A stretch of DNA of 64,000 bases from Acanthornis magna (taxonomy: Eukaryota; Chordata; Aves; Passeriformes; Acanthizidae), in the NCBI GenBank assembly GCA_036785705.1, contig JAWUZG010000032.1, forward strand, positions 17,603,501 to 17,667,500, given 5' to 3'. The notes under the pieces are model-generated. The model did not search any database, had not been told where the DNA came from, and worked only from the letters and a program-made list of their open reading frames with translations. Below, one piece after another: positions 12,795 through 25,600 of the stretch (position 1 is the stretch's first letter; each line of letters starts with the position of its first letter). A program made the position numbers and the translations under genes.

Positions 12795-12880
12795 ATCCAG
12801 CTTTGACCTGGGCTAGAGACCCCCTGCAGTCCCTTCCGGCCCAAATTTTTCCATTACCCTGTGATGATCCAGTGATACTG
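12795..12880 (+). mobile_element. CR1 LINE 3' tail
   Basis: Reads in the sense direction as a CR1 ending: GACCTGGGCTAGAGACCCCC, then CAGTCCCTTCCGGCCCAAAT, then a degenerate ACCCTGTGATGATCC. Only the extreme 3' part is recognisable. Divergence is moderate. Confidence 0.7.
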
Positions 12881-13239
12881 GAGTCATAAAGGAAGGAAAT
12901 TACTTGATGACTTCCATTCTCTCCTGCCTTCTCCATGCCCCAAACAGCTGCCGGCTCTGTGCAGTCATGAGTGTTGGGAGATCATGTTAGTTACAGATTT
13001 AAAGCAGATATTCCTTGAAATTATACATATACTGCTGGAATCCTAGTTAATCTCTTGCCATCTTTTCACATAGGTTGAGATTAAGTTTGAACAATTTGGA
13101 GAAAAGGGCTTGGAGAGAAGGTTTTTCAAAATGGAGCTGCAACTTCTGCAAAGATCTTGAGACTTAGAATAACACTTTTCTTCAGCAGTGTGGAGAGACT
13201 GTATTTTTTGCATGTTAGTACTATGGTGGTGCTTAGACA

Positions 13240-13340
13240 CATTGCTTAGAGTAGGACTTGACAGTGACAGGTTAATGATGGAGCAATGACTGTAAAGATC
13301 TTCTCTAGCCTTAATGATTCTATAATTCCATGGGTTTGCA
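13240..13340 (+). mobile_element. CR1 LINE 3' tail, interrupted
   Basis: TAGGACTTGACAG (from about 13252) and, after an insertion-like gap, GATCTTCTCTAGCC followed by TTAATGATTCTATAATTCC reproduce the sense-strand CR1 ending with its ATGATTCTAT words. The middle of the usual block looks expanded or rearranged. Confidence 0.6.
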
Positions 13341-14471
13341 ATAATGGATGCTAGTTTAGGCGTATGAAATTGTACGATAAACAAGAGTTAAACATATATA
13401 TAACCTATACCTAGCTTTTTTACAGGAAGTCTTTGTCTCTATTTTTCTTAGACCTTGGGACCATTTTATTTTAATTTAAATATCTTATAGTAGTGAGGAA
13501 ATCAAAACTAATTCATGGCCTAAGAACATCCTTCATCACTTCTTGCTTCTTGTCAGAAAAACAATTCCCTGCCACTGGTAGCTTGCGCCAGGAATTTCCC
13601 TGCAGGCCTAAGTTTCCACCACCTTGGAACATCAAAATGTTGAACTTGCAGTCTGGAGAGACAATTTTCTTTCCAGAGAGTATGAAAGTCATCTTAAAGT
13701 AGTTTTGCAGTGGTTTTTGGTTTTTTTTATTTTTTGAGTGTATAATATAATACACACCTTTCTCCTCACTTCACCTTCCTGCTGTAATTACCTCTAAAAC
13801 AGTTTTGATGCACTTCTTTTGTGTGTGTGGCAGCTCAGGAAGTGTATAAGGCTCATCTGGGGGTAACTGCAGCCAAATAATATTTGTAAATATTCCTGTC
13901 AATAAAGCTTACTGCTCTTCAGCATCTTATTCGTGTGCCTACACAACTTTGGGGTGTGAGATTTTATTCATGAGGATATATGAAAGCAGGAGTATCAGGA
14001 AAATGGAGTAATTTATTACAGAAATATTTGTACAAAAATGTTCTCTCAGGATAATATTTTAAAAGCCTTTTCTATTTTAGTGCTGTAATGTTCACTGCGC
14101 ATAGTCTGAGATTTTGTAAATCATATCATAGTAAGAAAATGGGATTCTTTTTTATTTTTTTACAGAGTGCTGGTCACACAGTTCTGGAACAAAAATTGTC
14201 CTGGGTGATTCACAGGGGCTGTTATAAATAACGAGTGCTTGTTCACCAGTTTGTGACTAAACCCCCGGCTAAAATGTAGTCATACATTCATTAAACACTA
14301 CAAAAATATCACAGAATATCTACAGATAATTTATGGCTAAACTTCTCAGATAATTACTTTGTAAAAATAAATTTGATTAGCTTTTATCTGTGTGCTAATT
14401 ACCTATCATTAAAACATTGGTGTTTTATTTTGTTGTGGATTATTATTAAATATTGAAAACGCCATTATCTA

Positions 14472-14533
14472 TAATCCATTAGCTGGCCAGATCAATTATT
14501 TGCTATCACTAATCCATTACCTAGCCAGATTAC
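14472..14533. promoter_or_regulatory. Duplicated TAATCC/GCCAGATNA motif, candidate enhancer
   Basis: Two copies of a ~23-bp word occur 38 bp apart: TAATCCATTAGCTGGCCAGA at 14472 and TAATCCATTACCTAGCCAGA at 14510. Each begins with TAATCC, the core recognised by K50 (OTX/PITX/Goosecoid-class) homeodomains. The surroundings (14380-14560) are dense in TAAT words. This resembles the style of a vertebrate conserved noncoding element, but conservation cannot be seen from one sequence. Confidence 0.25.
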
Positions 14534-14991
14534 TTCCATTCTCTGAACCATAGATTACTTAGCTGTGAGTTTCTCTTGAAAAAATCTGATAGAAAAATTG
14601 TAAAGTCAGGCTATAATACTTTAATGTAAGCTGTGATAGATTTTCTATCTGCAGAATGTCTTTTTACTGAACTCTTAGAAAGTATTTCTTATTAGAGATT
14701 CTTGTGGCTGTACATAAGTAAAAGTATGGAAACTCTTTTCAGATGGTACTCAAAATTCCAGAGGGGAATTTAAGCTTAGAAACAGTGAGAACCAAATTTT
14801 TCCTTGAAATTATTTTTTAATTAAATGGCAAGTTTTCTATAATGACAAATGTCTGTATCTTGTGAAAGTAAAATATGTTTATGAAATACAAGATGTCCCA
14901 AATCACAGTATCAAATCCGTAACTTAAAATTATTTTTTGTTGAAAATATTATTTCCATATTCCTTAACAAAATAATCCAAAAACTAGGGAA

Positions 14992-15048
14992 AAAACCCAA
15001 CCAAACCAAAGCAAACCAAACCAAAGCAAACCAAACCAAAGCAACAAA
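14992..15048. repeat. 15-bp (CCAAACCAAAGCAAA)n tandem repeat
   Basis: About three and a half copies of a 15-bp unit made of CAAAC/CAAAG words. It is a simple low-complexity array with no coding meaning. Confidence 0.9.
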
Positions 15049-16589
15049 GCCCACTATAAGCTGTTTTTCCTGGGATAGAAAAAGAATTTTTTTCTATTAA
15101 GCTTCTTGAAGGAGCATAGATTTATTTCAAGTCCTCATTTTACAGACACCCTTGCTGCTTTTTTTGATATACCCTCTACAATTGGGAAGTGCTGTGTTCT
15201 TTTAGAAAGCTTTCAAAAATTTCTCAGAAAAGATTTCCTAGTGGCTTTGCTATTTGGCACAAAGCACTTCAGGACTGTAGCTGTGAAACAAACAAATAGG
15301 TTACTTTTCAATGTTTTCTCTAGTGTTTACCTGGAGTCATGTAAGGTCATGTAAATTACATGGAGGAAGCATGTAAATGCATGGCAGCGTAAGATTATCT
15401 TCATGCTTTCTAAAACCCACCACCTTTTTGCAGCTCCATAATTCAAGTTTAATGTTGCAATAATGGCAGGACACAGTGTGACAGCTACAAATGACTCCCT
15501 GACTGTAGCTCTGCTGCTGTGTCTGGGAGTTTGGGAAGGATTCCTAACTCAAAAAGACATTTCTTGTCATGTTTTCTGTCAGTCATCAAGGGCGTGTCTT
15601 TCATGGAGAGCAGCTCAGTAACTCACAGGATTCCAGTGTCACTGTGCCTGTGGTTTTCATGGGCAGGTTTGCAGAGGGGACAAAATAAGGGGAGGGTTTT
15701 CCTCCATGAGGATGTAGGCAAGGAGAAGGCCCTGCCTTCTCTCACATCAGTGTCATGGCCTTGGCCTAAGGGGACATTTTGCCTTCCCATGAAAGGGTCA
15801 GGCAGCCCCATTAGTAAGAGAGACTTTGGAAGCAGTACTTCCCATGTTTTAAGTCCCCTGGGTTTTTGTCTGCTGCTGAAGCTGTACCCTTTCCTCCCTC
15901 CCAGCTGAAGTGTGAGAAGACAGTGTCCCAGGCCCTCTTGAGAGGGATGGAAAGGGGCAGGAGGAACATCAGGAGTTCTCTGCCAAATTGGATGGACGTC
16001 CAAGGCCCCGCGCTCTTGTTCCCAGGCTCTCACACACATCACTCTGGCAGAGTGGGAAGTGAAGGACTGATGACAGGACAGTCCCTTCCTACCAGCCAGG
16101 AGGGTCATGAACTCAACACAACTCTCATACAGACAGTATTATTAAAAACAAGCTGGGGAAAATGCTTCTTAGCATTTGACCTGCAAAACAGAAAACAACA
16201 TTATTGCTGGAGCAGGAGCAAGTATGAAATCCTGGAAAACATTCATAAACATGATATATATTTATTTAATGTTTTAGTTTCCAGTAAAGCTTCCATGACC
16301 CAAGTCTTTATTATCCTACAATAGTGTAAATGCTGTTGAAGCCAGGAGTGTCATTTGAGCAGAATAAATTAAGTAGATAAATACCCACTGATATTGTCTA
16401 ATGAATATTCAGCTGCATTTGATGTATTGAGCAATATATTTTTCAGATTTGCTGCACATCTTACTTGAAGCCAGAGGTCCCTATATTGCATAGTATACCT
16501 TTTGGGACAGATTTTCTGAAGATTCCAGGGTCATTTCCTTACTGTGACTGCAAAAACAATTCCACAAAATTTGAAGCACTCAAGAGAGC

Positions 16590-16710
16590 AATATCATGGC
16601 ACCCATTTTATGGATGAGGAAATTGAGACAAAAGCTGGTGAAGCAACTTATCTTAGATAATTTGAAAAGTCGGAGACTGCAACCTGAATACTGCAGGTCC
16701 CTTAGTCTTA
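16590..16710 (+). mobile_element. MIR/CORE-SINE-like ancient relic
   Basis: CCCATTTTATGGATGAGGAA followed by ATTGAGACAAAAG, GAAGCAACTTATCTTAG and, about 40 bp on, AGACTGCAACCTGAATACTG keep the order of a MIR core and its 3' part. This is the clearest of the three MIR-like relics in the window. Confidence 0.6.
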
Positions 16711-19700
16711 TTATTCTCCTTCTGTTAAACAGCCTCAGATAAAAAGTTCTTGGTTGGGAAAGTAATATGGCTTAGCACTTGGCTATAAGAGAATAATGAA
16801 GATTATAATTTTTTTTTGCTGCATGATTTTCTTAAAATACAAGTATGTTTGATTGAAATTAAGAAGATTATATATTAACTCAACTGGGATACTTAATACA
16901 AGAGAATGGAGATCTTACACAGGCATCTCTATTTCTTATGGTAATCTGCATGCCACCTATCCTACGGGACCCTGCTTTTCCCTTTTTACTTGGGGAACTC
17001 CAATGGGAAGGTGAATTGTAAAAATAATGGAGACAGGGCTTGAACCTCTGCTCTAGGCTGTACTAGACCTAAACTGAAAACGTGTTCCTTCAACTTAGAG
17101 TATTTATTTTGTTTGGAAGGTATGTATTCCTTCTAAAGTAAAGCTAAAGGAGGCAACGGTGAGGAGGGAAAGCTGTTCAGCCCTAAGATCAATCAGGTCA
17201 AGTGTGTAGTAATCTAAATTCAGTAGGTTAGGTAAAATAGTGGTGATTTCAGTGTTCCCACACTTACAGTAACAATAGGTTGGCAATTCCCACAGAAGGA
17301 AAGAAAAATGAGATAAACTTCTGCAACAATGATTTAGATTATGTGTGGGTTTTCACTGTCGTTTATTGCACTGACTCCTGTGGAATAAGCAGTTGTCAGC
17401 CAAGTCCAGTTGTCAAGTGTCTGTCTTTCATTTAGTCTCTTTGTTATAATGTCAAGATGTCTCTTGTGTAGATAGGCTGAGAGGAGAGATTAGTAGCACG
17501 GGCACAGCACGGCACTGGGTAACGCTATTTACATCCCCAGCTGGGATCTCTGCATGGGAAGGGGCCAGGCTGTACCAGCTGAATGCCATGAGCACAGCCT
17601 CAGTGCTCTGTGTCTGCATCGTGCTGGTCTGTGATGGATATGAGGTCAACAAGCACTGCTTAAATTTCTTAAATCATGCTGATTCTTGTAAAGACAATGA
17701 TAAAACTCCTGTTGACTTCAAGAGAAATGCATTCAGACCACAGGTCAAGGTCACAAAAAGGTCTGTGACAGAGCTGGAAGAGAAAGTCTCAGATTTCTGT
17801 TATTCTCTTAATAAAAAAAATCCATCTTCCCTTTATGAACTGAAGATCCTCTCTTTCTAACACTTAAAAAACCCCCAAAATATATTTTCCTGAAATATTC
17901 AGGACAGTTTACTTATGGTCCAAATTTACCTGAGTAGTTTGCATACTTGCCCACAGAAAGGAAAATTTTCTACCTTCTTGTGATCAACGTTATAAACTGC
18001 AGCTGTAACAAGGGTCTTCTAGGCAGCAGGGGAAAGTAGGAATGGATGATGTTGTTCATTCCTGTAGAACAACTGAGTGAAATTGTAGTTTTTCTTATGC
18101 TTCATTTTCAGCCCTTACCTTTCTATGGCCTCTGCCTCCTCACTTCTATAAACTGGACCATTATTGCCCTAAACCCTGAAACCGACCTTTTAACCAGAAG
18201 TGCTTTACTGTCCAGCCTAAACAGCATTTTCATCTAATCCAGTTAATAAACATTCCTGGGGCACTCAGAGGACAAATAACTACGTGCTTGAAAATACATT
18301 ATAAAATATTTTATTTCCTATAGCTTAATGGAAATTTAGGATGATGTCCTAAGAAGAATTTATTTGACAGTCTGAGAAGTCTTTCCACCACAGAGGTAAT
18401 ATGTTGAGCATCAGCCTGGATTGTACTCTGGGTCGCAGGAGGCTTTGTTTGCTAAGCACTGAGGAATATAAGAGCAGGTTGGGGCAGATGTGAAACAAAT
18501 GCATTCTTCACATGAGCGTACTGGATGTTCCCACTGGTGTGAAACCATGGTTTGATGTGATCATGCTTTTACAGGGCTGGTCTGATAGTGTGCTGACTAA
18601 TGACAGGCTAAAAGCAGGCACTGGTGTCAGCCAGGACTGAAGCTGTTTAGTTTGGAAAGCATGAGGCTTCCATTTCCGAAGAGTGATTCTAGAACGTGCA
18701 GGAAACCTTCTGCCTCATGAGAGGCTGAGGTAGAGAACAAAATCGTGAGGCTGCAAAGACAATAACCTCTTGTTTTCTCCAGTGAGCCACCATCCTTTCT
18801 GTGTGCTGCAGATTTTTTTACAGATGGCAATAAAATTACATTCTGGCACACCTTTTAAACCAACCTAACTGCATCACTGCTGGTTAGGCATTGTGTGTGG
18901 ACCACGTCAGGAATTTCATTAAATGGCTTGTCACTAGAAAAATGCTGATTCCTTGATACAAAGCGTTTTGTGAAAGAATGTCAATGCCGTGAGCCACTGC
19001 CAAGACACAGAAAACCCTTAATAGAAATTCATCTGCTGGGCAGATTCCTTGTTACTTTATCTGCTGCACTGCTAGGAGAAGAAGATCCATAAAGAAAGCT
19101 ATTATCTTGAATGCTTATTCTTGCTGCTTTGAGATACTCTTGCTAGAAGACAGAATTAGCCTGAAGGGCACATATACAGAAACAAGTATATTTTTTAACC
19201 TAACATTCTAACATCTTGCAATAGATAACACTTTAATATGCATGAGCATTAGCAGTTTTCAGTGACATATAAAACAGAGTAGTGAAAATGAGCATTTGTA
19301 AAGAATTACCTAAAAGTACTTCTAAATTAAACTGTAATTTTTGCTATATGCATCTAAATGGTGTGGCATCAATGATGCTTTTGTCCAACTCCCTGACTCT
19401 GAGTCTTTCTGAACACTTTGTTGCTATGTCTGTCCAAGTTTATTACTTTTCTACCTTTCTCCTTTTGAAGATTTCCTTGCTTGATGACAATATTGGGATG
19501 CCTAAGAGCATGACAGTTTTCCCCAGTAAGGATATTTGTCATTCACAGTCTTCTTACTGAGAGCCTGAGCTACTTTATTTACTTTTCAAAGACTCTCAAT
19601 GTTCTGAATCTGAACATTTTGGCTGTTTTTCACAGCTGATATTACTCTATGGTCACACATACATGGTATAACCTCTAGGGCTGTGCCATGATTTGTATCT

Positions 19701-21661
19701 ATTAGATTGTACTAAGCAATTGCTTTAAAACTTGGAATTACACAGTAATTAATTTACAGTTTCTTAAAATTGAATCCCTTTAGTTCCCAGGTTTTCAAGA
19801 CTCTCTGTGTCTTTTGCATGTGTGTGTGTGTGTGTTTCTACATGAAACACATGCCTATCCTTTGTTAAGAACACGTACTTGAGCTATCACATGAAGCCAA
19901 GGGCCCTGGCTGCTCTGGGGAAAACTACAGTAATTCAACTAGGGACTGAGCTTTCCCTGAAACATGAGCACTCAGATGTCTCCTGTTATCATCTTATCAA
20001 GACCAGAGAAATCTCTTGGCCTCACTAATTTATCCAAGTTTGTATTGTAGTAAGTGTACTTGTAGTGACAAAATTAACCCCTTCTGTAGGTTTTCCCACT
20101 TATTTCTGATGTACCTGTATAGAAAAAAGCATTAGAATTGATATTTCCCATGGTTTTCTTTAATATGAGCTTTAAAAGGGACACTTAGAACAGCTTGTTA
20201 TGATACAGTTGCTTTTATTTTAGAAATATTTACATTGTGTTGAGGCTTTAATTTACTAGAAAAAGAAAAGGTACATGCTAGTACCGGGCCACAGGAAAGT
20301 GGTACAACCTCTAAGAGTGCTTGTCCAGAGCAATCCAAGCAAATCTCAGTAGGGGCTGTTGTGCTTCAGTTTTCCTGTTCTTTTCTGTCTGTTTCCGTTC
20401 CTATTCCTCCTCCCTCACACCTTCGCTCACAATTGCCCGACACCAATGTGATTCAGAGAACTGAATGGACAGCAAATGTCTGCAGTCTTGGCAGGTAGAC
20501 TTTCATGGCTTTAGTGCCCATGAGTCAGCTGAGAGCCAGAGCAGGCACAGGGGCAGGAATATGTGGCAGAAGGAGGCATAAAGCAGGAAAGGTTTATCTA
20601 CAGATGTTTGAGACAATTTGCCTGACTCATGGACCCCTAAACACTGCACTAGTAGTCAGGTTTGGGACAGCCAGACCTCCAGCAACCAGGTTTCTCAGGG
20701 GACTCTACTATCTCTTTGCCATCCACTGAGGTTTGAAGTCTGTACAGTGTTTAACTAACAAACTCAGGTAATTTCCCAGGAAATATGACAGTGGTGCTTG
20801 GCACAAGTTCAACATTCATATCAACCCCCACAAGCTGCTGACTCTTGAGAGACATCAGGGAAAGATGGTTATGCAGAAGAGCCTACAGGACCCCTCTCTT
20901 CAGCACCAGCAGTGTTCTTTCAGCCCCACAACTATGGCTGTACTGGTGAACTGAACAGGACTGTGGTGCAGAACCTGTCACATAAGTTTCCAAATGGTTA
21001 AATTTCTTACACATTCTTGTCACAGTTTTGTCCTGACCAACAGATAATCTAAAAAACAGTTCAAGGTCAGCATAGGCTACAAATCAGCCCCACACTGGCG
21101 TTCCCAGTGAGTGAGGAGGACAATCCCGATTTATATCTGAGGGTAAGCTGCACCATGACATTCAACTTCATGGCTACAGAAGGAAACATGGCCAGGTTTA
21201 ATCACAGATGCAGCCCCTCTTTCCTGGGGAGGAGAAATCAAGGTGGCCATGAGGACACCTTGTCTGGCACAGATGAAACGAGCTCAATACTCCTGGAAAG
21301 CGTCAGAGCTGTCACCTATGTGCAGGTCAGTGCCTCTGCTGTGTCCATTGCTGCTGGCTCTGCAGTGGGAAAGGGATTGCAGCGCACAGACAGAACCCTC
21401 CACCTCCGTGATGAGGGATATGCCTTACTAACAACACTTTCTCCTGCCATAATTTTAAATGGCTTTTCCCCTTCTTTTGTGTGTTTAATACAGAATAAAA
21501 TATTTTTCATGGTGGTGACTGATACATGACTAAGTAGGTTAGACCTCTCTAGTAGGTACTAGAAATATTTGGCCTTCTCCAAACGCTTAATAGTATGACA
21601 AGCCAACACAAACCCTTTTCTGTCTATAAGTCTATTTAGGACACTAAAGTTAATACAGCTG
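16711..21661. other. Unannotated stretch
   Basis: No gene recognised in about 5 kb. Minor items: a possible MIR-like 3' fragment at 17028-17070 (GAGACAGGGCTTGAACCTCT) and a (TG)9 run at 19819-19836. A 140-codon plus-strand frame at 21107-21529 has no domain I know and lies partly opposite another frame, so I do not call it. Confidence 0.45.
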
Positions 21662-21907
21662 GTTTGCTTAAATGTAAGCACTGAAAAACGTGACTATTTT
21701 ATAGATGAATTTTAATTTTTTTGAAAAAGCAAATTTATAGTAGTGTTTCATGTCTCTCCAATTTTTATACGCTTTTTGGGCAGAGTTGATTGAAAAAAAG
21801 GAAACACTGTTTTTTGATATTTTTGCAAAGAAATTTCCTTTGGGTGTTTCTGGTAGAAAATTAGTGGACTTGAATTTTCACCTAGGTCTAATGTATACTT
21901 GTTGTTA
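21662..21907 (+). repeat. Left arm of a large inverted repeat
   Basis: This arm matches the reverse complement of 22382-22629 over its whole length. Shared landmarks in order are: CTGAAAA (21681), ATTTTATA (21697), TAGTAG (21738), GGGCAGAGTTGATTGAA (21778-21794), GGAAACACTG (21800-21809), AAATTTCCTT (21831-21840), GGTGTTTCTG (21843-21852), TAGAAAATTAGTGG (21854-21867) and CTAATGTATACTTG (21888-21901). By eye, identity is roughly 75-85 percent with few indels. The arm is AT-rich. It may be a terminal inverted repeat of a non-autonomous DNA transposon, one of two copies of a dispersed repeat in opposite orientation, or an old local inverted duplication. Confidence 0.85.
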
Positions 21908-22381
21908 CAATTTTGACTTGGAATTCAATATACGTTACACCATGCTATTCTCCATTGCTTTGCTACACAATTCCTTTAGAGGAAAAAGCATTATTTTTAA
22001 TTGGTTAATTTATCAGTGCTAGTGGAAGAAAATATAACAAAGGACCTTGTGGACTCACATCTCAATATTATGTACTTTCCTTCCCTTTGATTCTGCAGTA
22101 TCAAGTGAGAAAAGGTACACGGCGTGTATACAACTGTGCAAGTTCTGTAATGTTTACAGCCAAAAGAGGACAAAGAAGCTGTTCTTTTTCTGCAGGAATG
22201 CAGCCCAGACTCCCTCACCTGTTCTTTGTCTGAATACGTGAATACATTTTGCTATGTGAGAAATCCTTTTTTATTTTTATGGTATTACTTACAACGTTGG
22301 GAGTTGCAGAGTGGCTAAAATCATCAGAATGACCTAATGGTGCTCATGGACAAGTCCCACACAGCATTGTGTAGTTAATTC
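21908..22381. other. Spacer between the inverted-repeat arms
   Basis: 474 bp separate the arms. I see no transposase-like frame, RNA gene or recognised repeat in it. A transcript crossing the whole unit could fold into a long imperfect hairpin with this as its loop. Confidence 0.6.
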
Positions 22382-22629
22382 TAGCAGCAAGTATACATTA
22401 GAGCTGGCGTAACAAATCAAGGCCACTAATTTTCTATCAGAAACACCTGAAGGAAATTTGTTTCCAAAAATATCCAAAACCAGTGTTTCCTTTCTTCAAT
22501 CAACTCTGCCCAGAAAATATACAAAATTTGGAAGGACATGCAAAACTACTAGATATTGTTCTTTAAAAGAATTAAATTTTATGTATAAAATAATAATGCT
22601 TTTCAGTACTTATATGTAAGCAAGTCTCC
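22382..22629 (-). repeat. Right arm of a large inverted repeat
   Basis: Inverted partner of 21662-21907. Landmarks on the plus strand in order are: CAAGTATACATTAG (22388-22401), CCACTAATTTTCTA (22422-22435), CAGAAACACC (22438-22447), CAGTGTTTCC (22481-22490), TTCAATCAACTCTGCCC (22495-22511), CTACTA (22547), TATAAAAT (22584) and TTTTCAG (22600). The match fades beyond about 22630, which sets the outer edge. Confidence 0.85.
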
Positions 22630-25600
22630 CAAGACCTCATCCAGCTCTTTTATGGTATCAGAACCTGATGCTCAAAAATTTCTTTCTGAAAGTCTGAGGG
22701 ATGGAATGGGAGACCATATCCCTTTCCCTATCCTTCATTTGATGCTGAGTGTGTGAATGGTCCTTAACAACCTGCTTCTTTGGATCCTTTTCTGCTTCCC
22801 CGATGTCCAACGAGGCTTATTCTGCATACCTGTGGCCTGAAATACAAACTTAAATTTTGACACACACTCTTGTGTGTCCATCGACTATGTAGACACCTTC
22901 ATTTTCCTCCTCTTTTCTGGGCTGCCATCGATTTAGCCAATGTGTAATCCCTGCAACAGGGCTCACAATGAAGGCTGAGGAGAGATTTCTGGAAAGAGCA
23001 TAGACGTGCAGGCATTTGCTTCTGCTTCTGGAAGTGGCTGCTGCTTTGTGGAGGGTGATGGGGAAGGGAATTGGATGTAGATATTCAAGTAAGAAACCAA
23101 CCAGTTCAGTGGGTGATTCAGGATTCCAATTTAGCTTGATCATACAGGATGAGGCAGCAACATTTGGGATGAAATTTCTTTTTGCCTGTTGGATTGGTAA
23201 AGCCACAGATACCCTGTTTTAGAGAGCGGTTCTGTAACTGTGTACTAGAAACTAACTTGAAGAAAAAGGGGACATGTTTTGGACCATTCTGGGGTGATTC
23301 TGGCAGTTAAGTTCTTGCACATTATAGCAAGGTTTCCTTTTGCCCTTGGAACCAAAACATGAAAAAGATTCTTTTCTATTCCCTGCAACAAAATAATGCA
23401 TGCATAAGAATCTGAAACATTTTTAAAAAACCTTCTGGCTCCACAATATGTCCCTTTCACATACAACAAAGAACAGACTGTATGATATACAGGCAGTTTG
23501 GCCCTCCCTCTGCCCCTGATTGGGAACCCACCAGATAAGAATTTATTCTCTGATTGTTTCACTTTCCACTCCTGTGGAACATGGGTATCTGTTCTAGTAT
23601 GCATTAGGAAATATTATTTTATTCTGCTAGGTATAGGTCAGTTCTTTTACCTTTTTTTTTTTTGGCATGCATTTTTTTTTTCTAGTAGTGGGAGTTTAAT
23701 TTTTCTTGGAAATGGGCCTCAAATAAGTGTGGATATTGTGTCTTATTTGATATTTGCCAGCCCTTTTAGTAACAGTATTCAGTTGCTGCCATCTTAATGG
23801 CCATCAACAGAGCTGTTAAGTAAGATTAGACTTAACATGAAGTTATGACAACTTTGTATTCAGAAAAAAATCACCCTCTTTTCTACAGGTTTATTCTTTT
23901 AGTTAGAGATGGCTGATTAAAGAACAACATCAGAAAAGAATACTTCAAGTAAAAAGAAAGCTGGATCATATTTTATATCTGTGCATTTCTCTAGTTCCTG
24001 TTATTTAAGGATCAGAAGACTTTTTTTCCTGTTTGCATTGCCACAATAACAGAAATGACACAGAAGAAGATTAACAACCATGAGTAATAAGACTGCTTCT
24101 CTGTTACAGAGTTTTGGGATACTGAGTTTGCAATGCCACAGGAAACCATAGACGGGTAAGACAACATGGTTACAAGTGGCTGATTATCTGAATTTGATTT
24201 TACTCTTTATAATTTACAGATGTAAATAAGAAAAATGTCTCTCTCTGCTAATACAGATTTCTTGCAGAGGTAGTGCTATGATTTAAAAAAAAATGCTTCC
24301 ATGTCACAAAAATGCTTCATGATATATTTATCAGGAGGTGATAAAGAGTAGCAGCTCTCTGTGAAAGGTAAAGTTGATCTGTTTACAATACAATTTCAAT
24401 TTTAGCACATTTTAAAAAGGGAAAACAGGACTTTTAAAATGACTTGTCATTGCCCCAAACTCACTGATCTTACTCACAGTAAGATTTTTATTGAAGATAT
24501 CAGGTGAATAAATCCAAAAATACGTGAATGATGACAACTTTCAATATTTCATAACTTTTCTGTGTGTAACAGATGTATTACTTACATGGATGGATACTTC
24601 CTCTCCATCTCCCACATCCTTTCAAAAAGATTAGTGAGGATCATAAAATAAAATGTAAACTATAAACTAATTTGTGTGCAATAAATTAGATTAAGACCAA
24701 CAGCTAAGCAGAAAGGGAAACCAGGTGAGAGTGACAAGGTTCTCAAAGATCAGCAGGACAAATTCTCCCAGTCCTTTGGTGAGTAGTGGTTGCGGTGTGA
24801 GATTGCTCTTCCTTCCACAGAAACCTAGTGAACATTCACAGATTATTTCATGAAGAATGGGGAGTGTTTGTACATAGGAGTTATGTCTAGCATGAAATCA
24901 GTCACAAAACCTGAACGTGAAACATCCTGTTAGATCGCTGAATCTATGAACTTCCAGAGGCAGGGCTTTTCTCGTTGGCCAGGTCTGCCCTGTAGCGTCT
25001 CAGAGCACGATACTTGTGTACATAATTCCTTGGGTTTTATGAGAGAGAAAAACACAACTGACAGGCTAAAGGAAGCATTGATGATTTTCAACATATTTTC
25101 CTGTCTTGGTTACAGAGATGGCAGAAATAGAGTGCATGTAAATGTATGGAGATTTTTAGTACATTTTTGACTTTCTTTTAGTCAAATAAGCTAAAAATCT
25201 GCCTGTTTTCAATAAGAATAGAAGCTGTCTTGCTGGAAACCATATTCTGCATTTGGTTTCCTTTATTGTTTCATCTGCTAGCCTTAATTTGTGTGTGATT
25301 GCATGTGACAGCAGTGGTTCTAAGGAGAAAGAATGAGTATATAACAGGGAAGATGAAGACTCAGAGGCAGTCTCCCTTATAAAAAGAGAAAGTAAAAATC
25401 TGGACTTGTATAAATTCTGTGATTTTTTCCATTTGTGATGTGAAGCCTGTAACCTTTTCTCATCAGGAGGACAATTCTTGAGAAACTTCATCTAAGTGAA
25501 GTGTGATTTATGAAAAGAAGTATATATTTCAGAAGTGGATTGCCCTCACAAAAGGGTTCTTGAAGACTCCGGAGTAGTGTCACTTCACAGGACACCTTCC

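Larger units (their letters stand above)
13341..16584. other. Unannotated AT-rich stretch
   Basis: Contains the TAATCC duplication and the CAAAC-type tandem repeat listed separately. At 15500-16110 GC rises and overlapping frames occur on both strands (plus 15519-15908, minus 15623-16108, plus 15866-16324). None has a recognisable domain, and no coherent splice structure is visible. Confidence 0.45.

Noticed and set aside
15519..16324. Cluster of overlapping frames on both strands in moderately GC-rich DNA
   Set aside because: Frames conflict with each other, and none shows a motif or convincing splice signals.
21107..21529. 140-codon plus-strand frame just upstream of the inverted repeat
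   Set aside because: I considered it as a transposase or host gene fragment, but it has no catalytic motif or recognisable similarity and lies outside the repeat arms.
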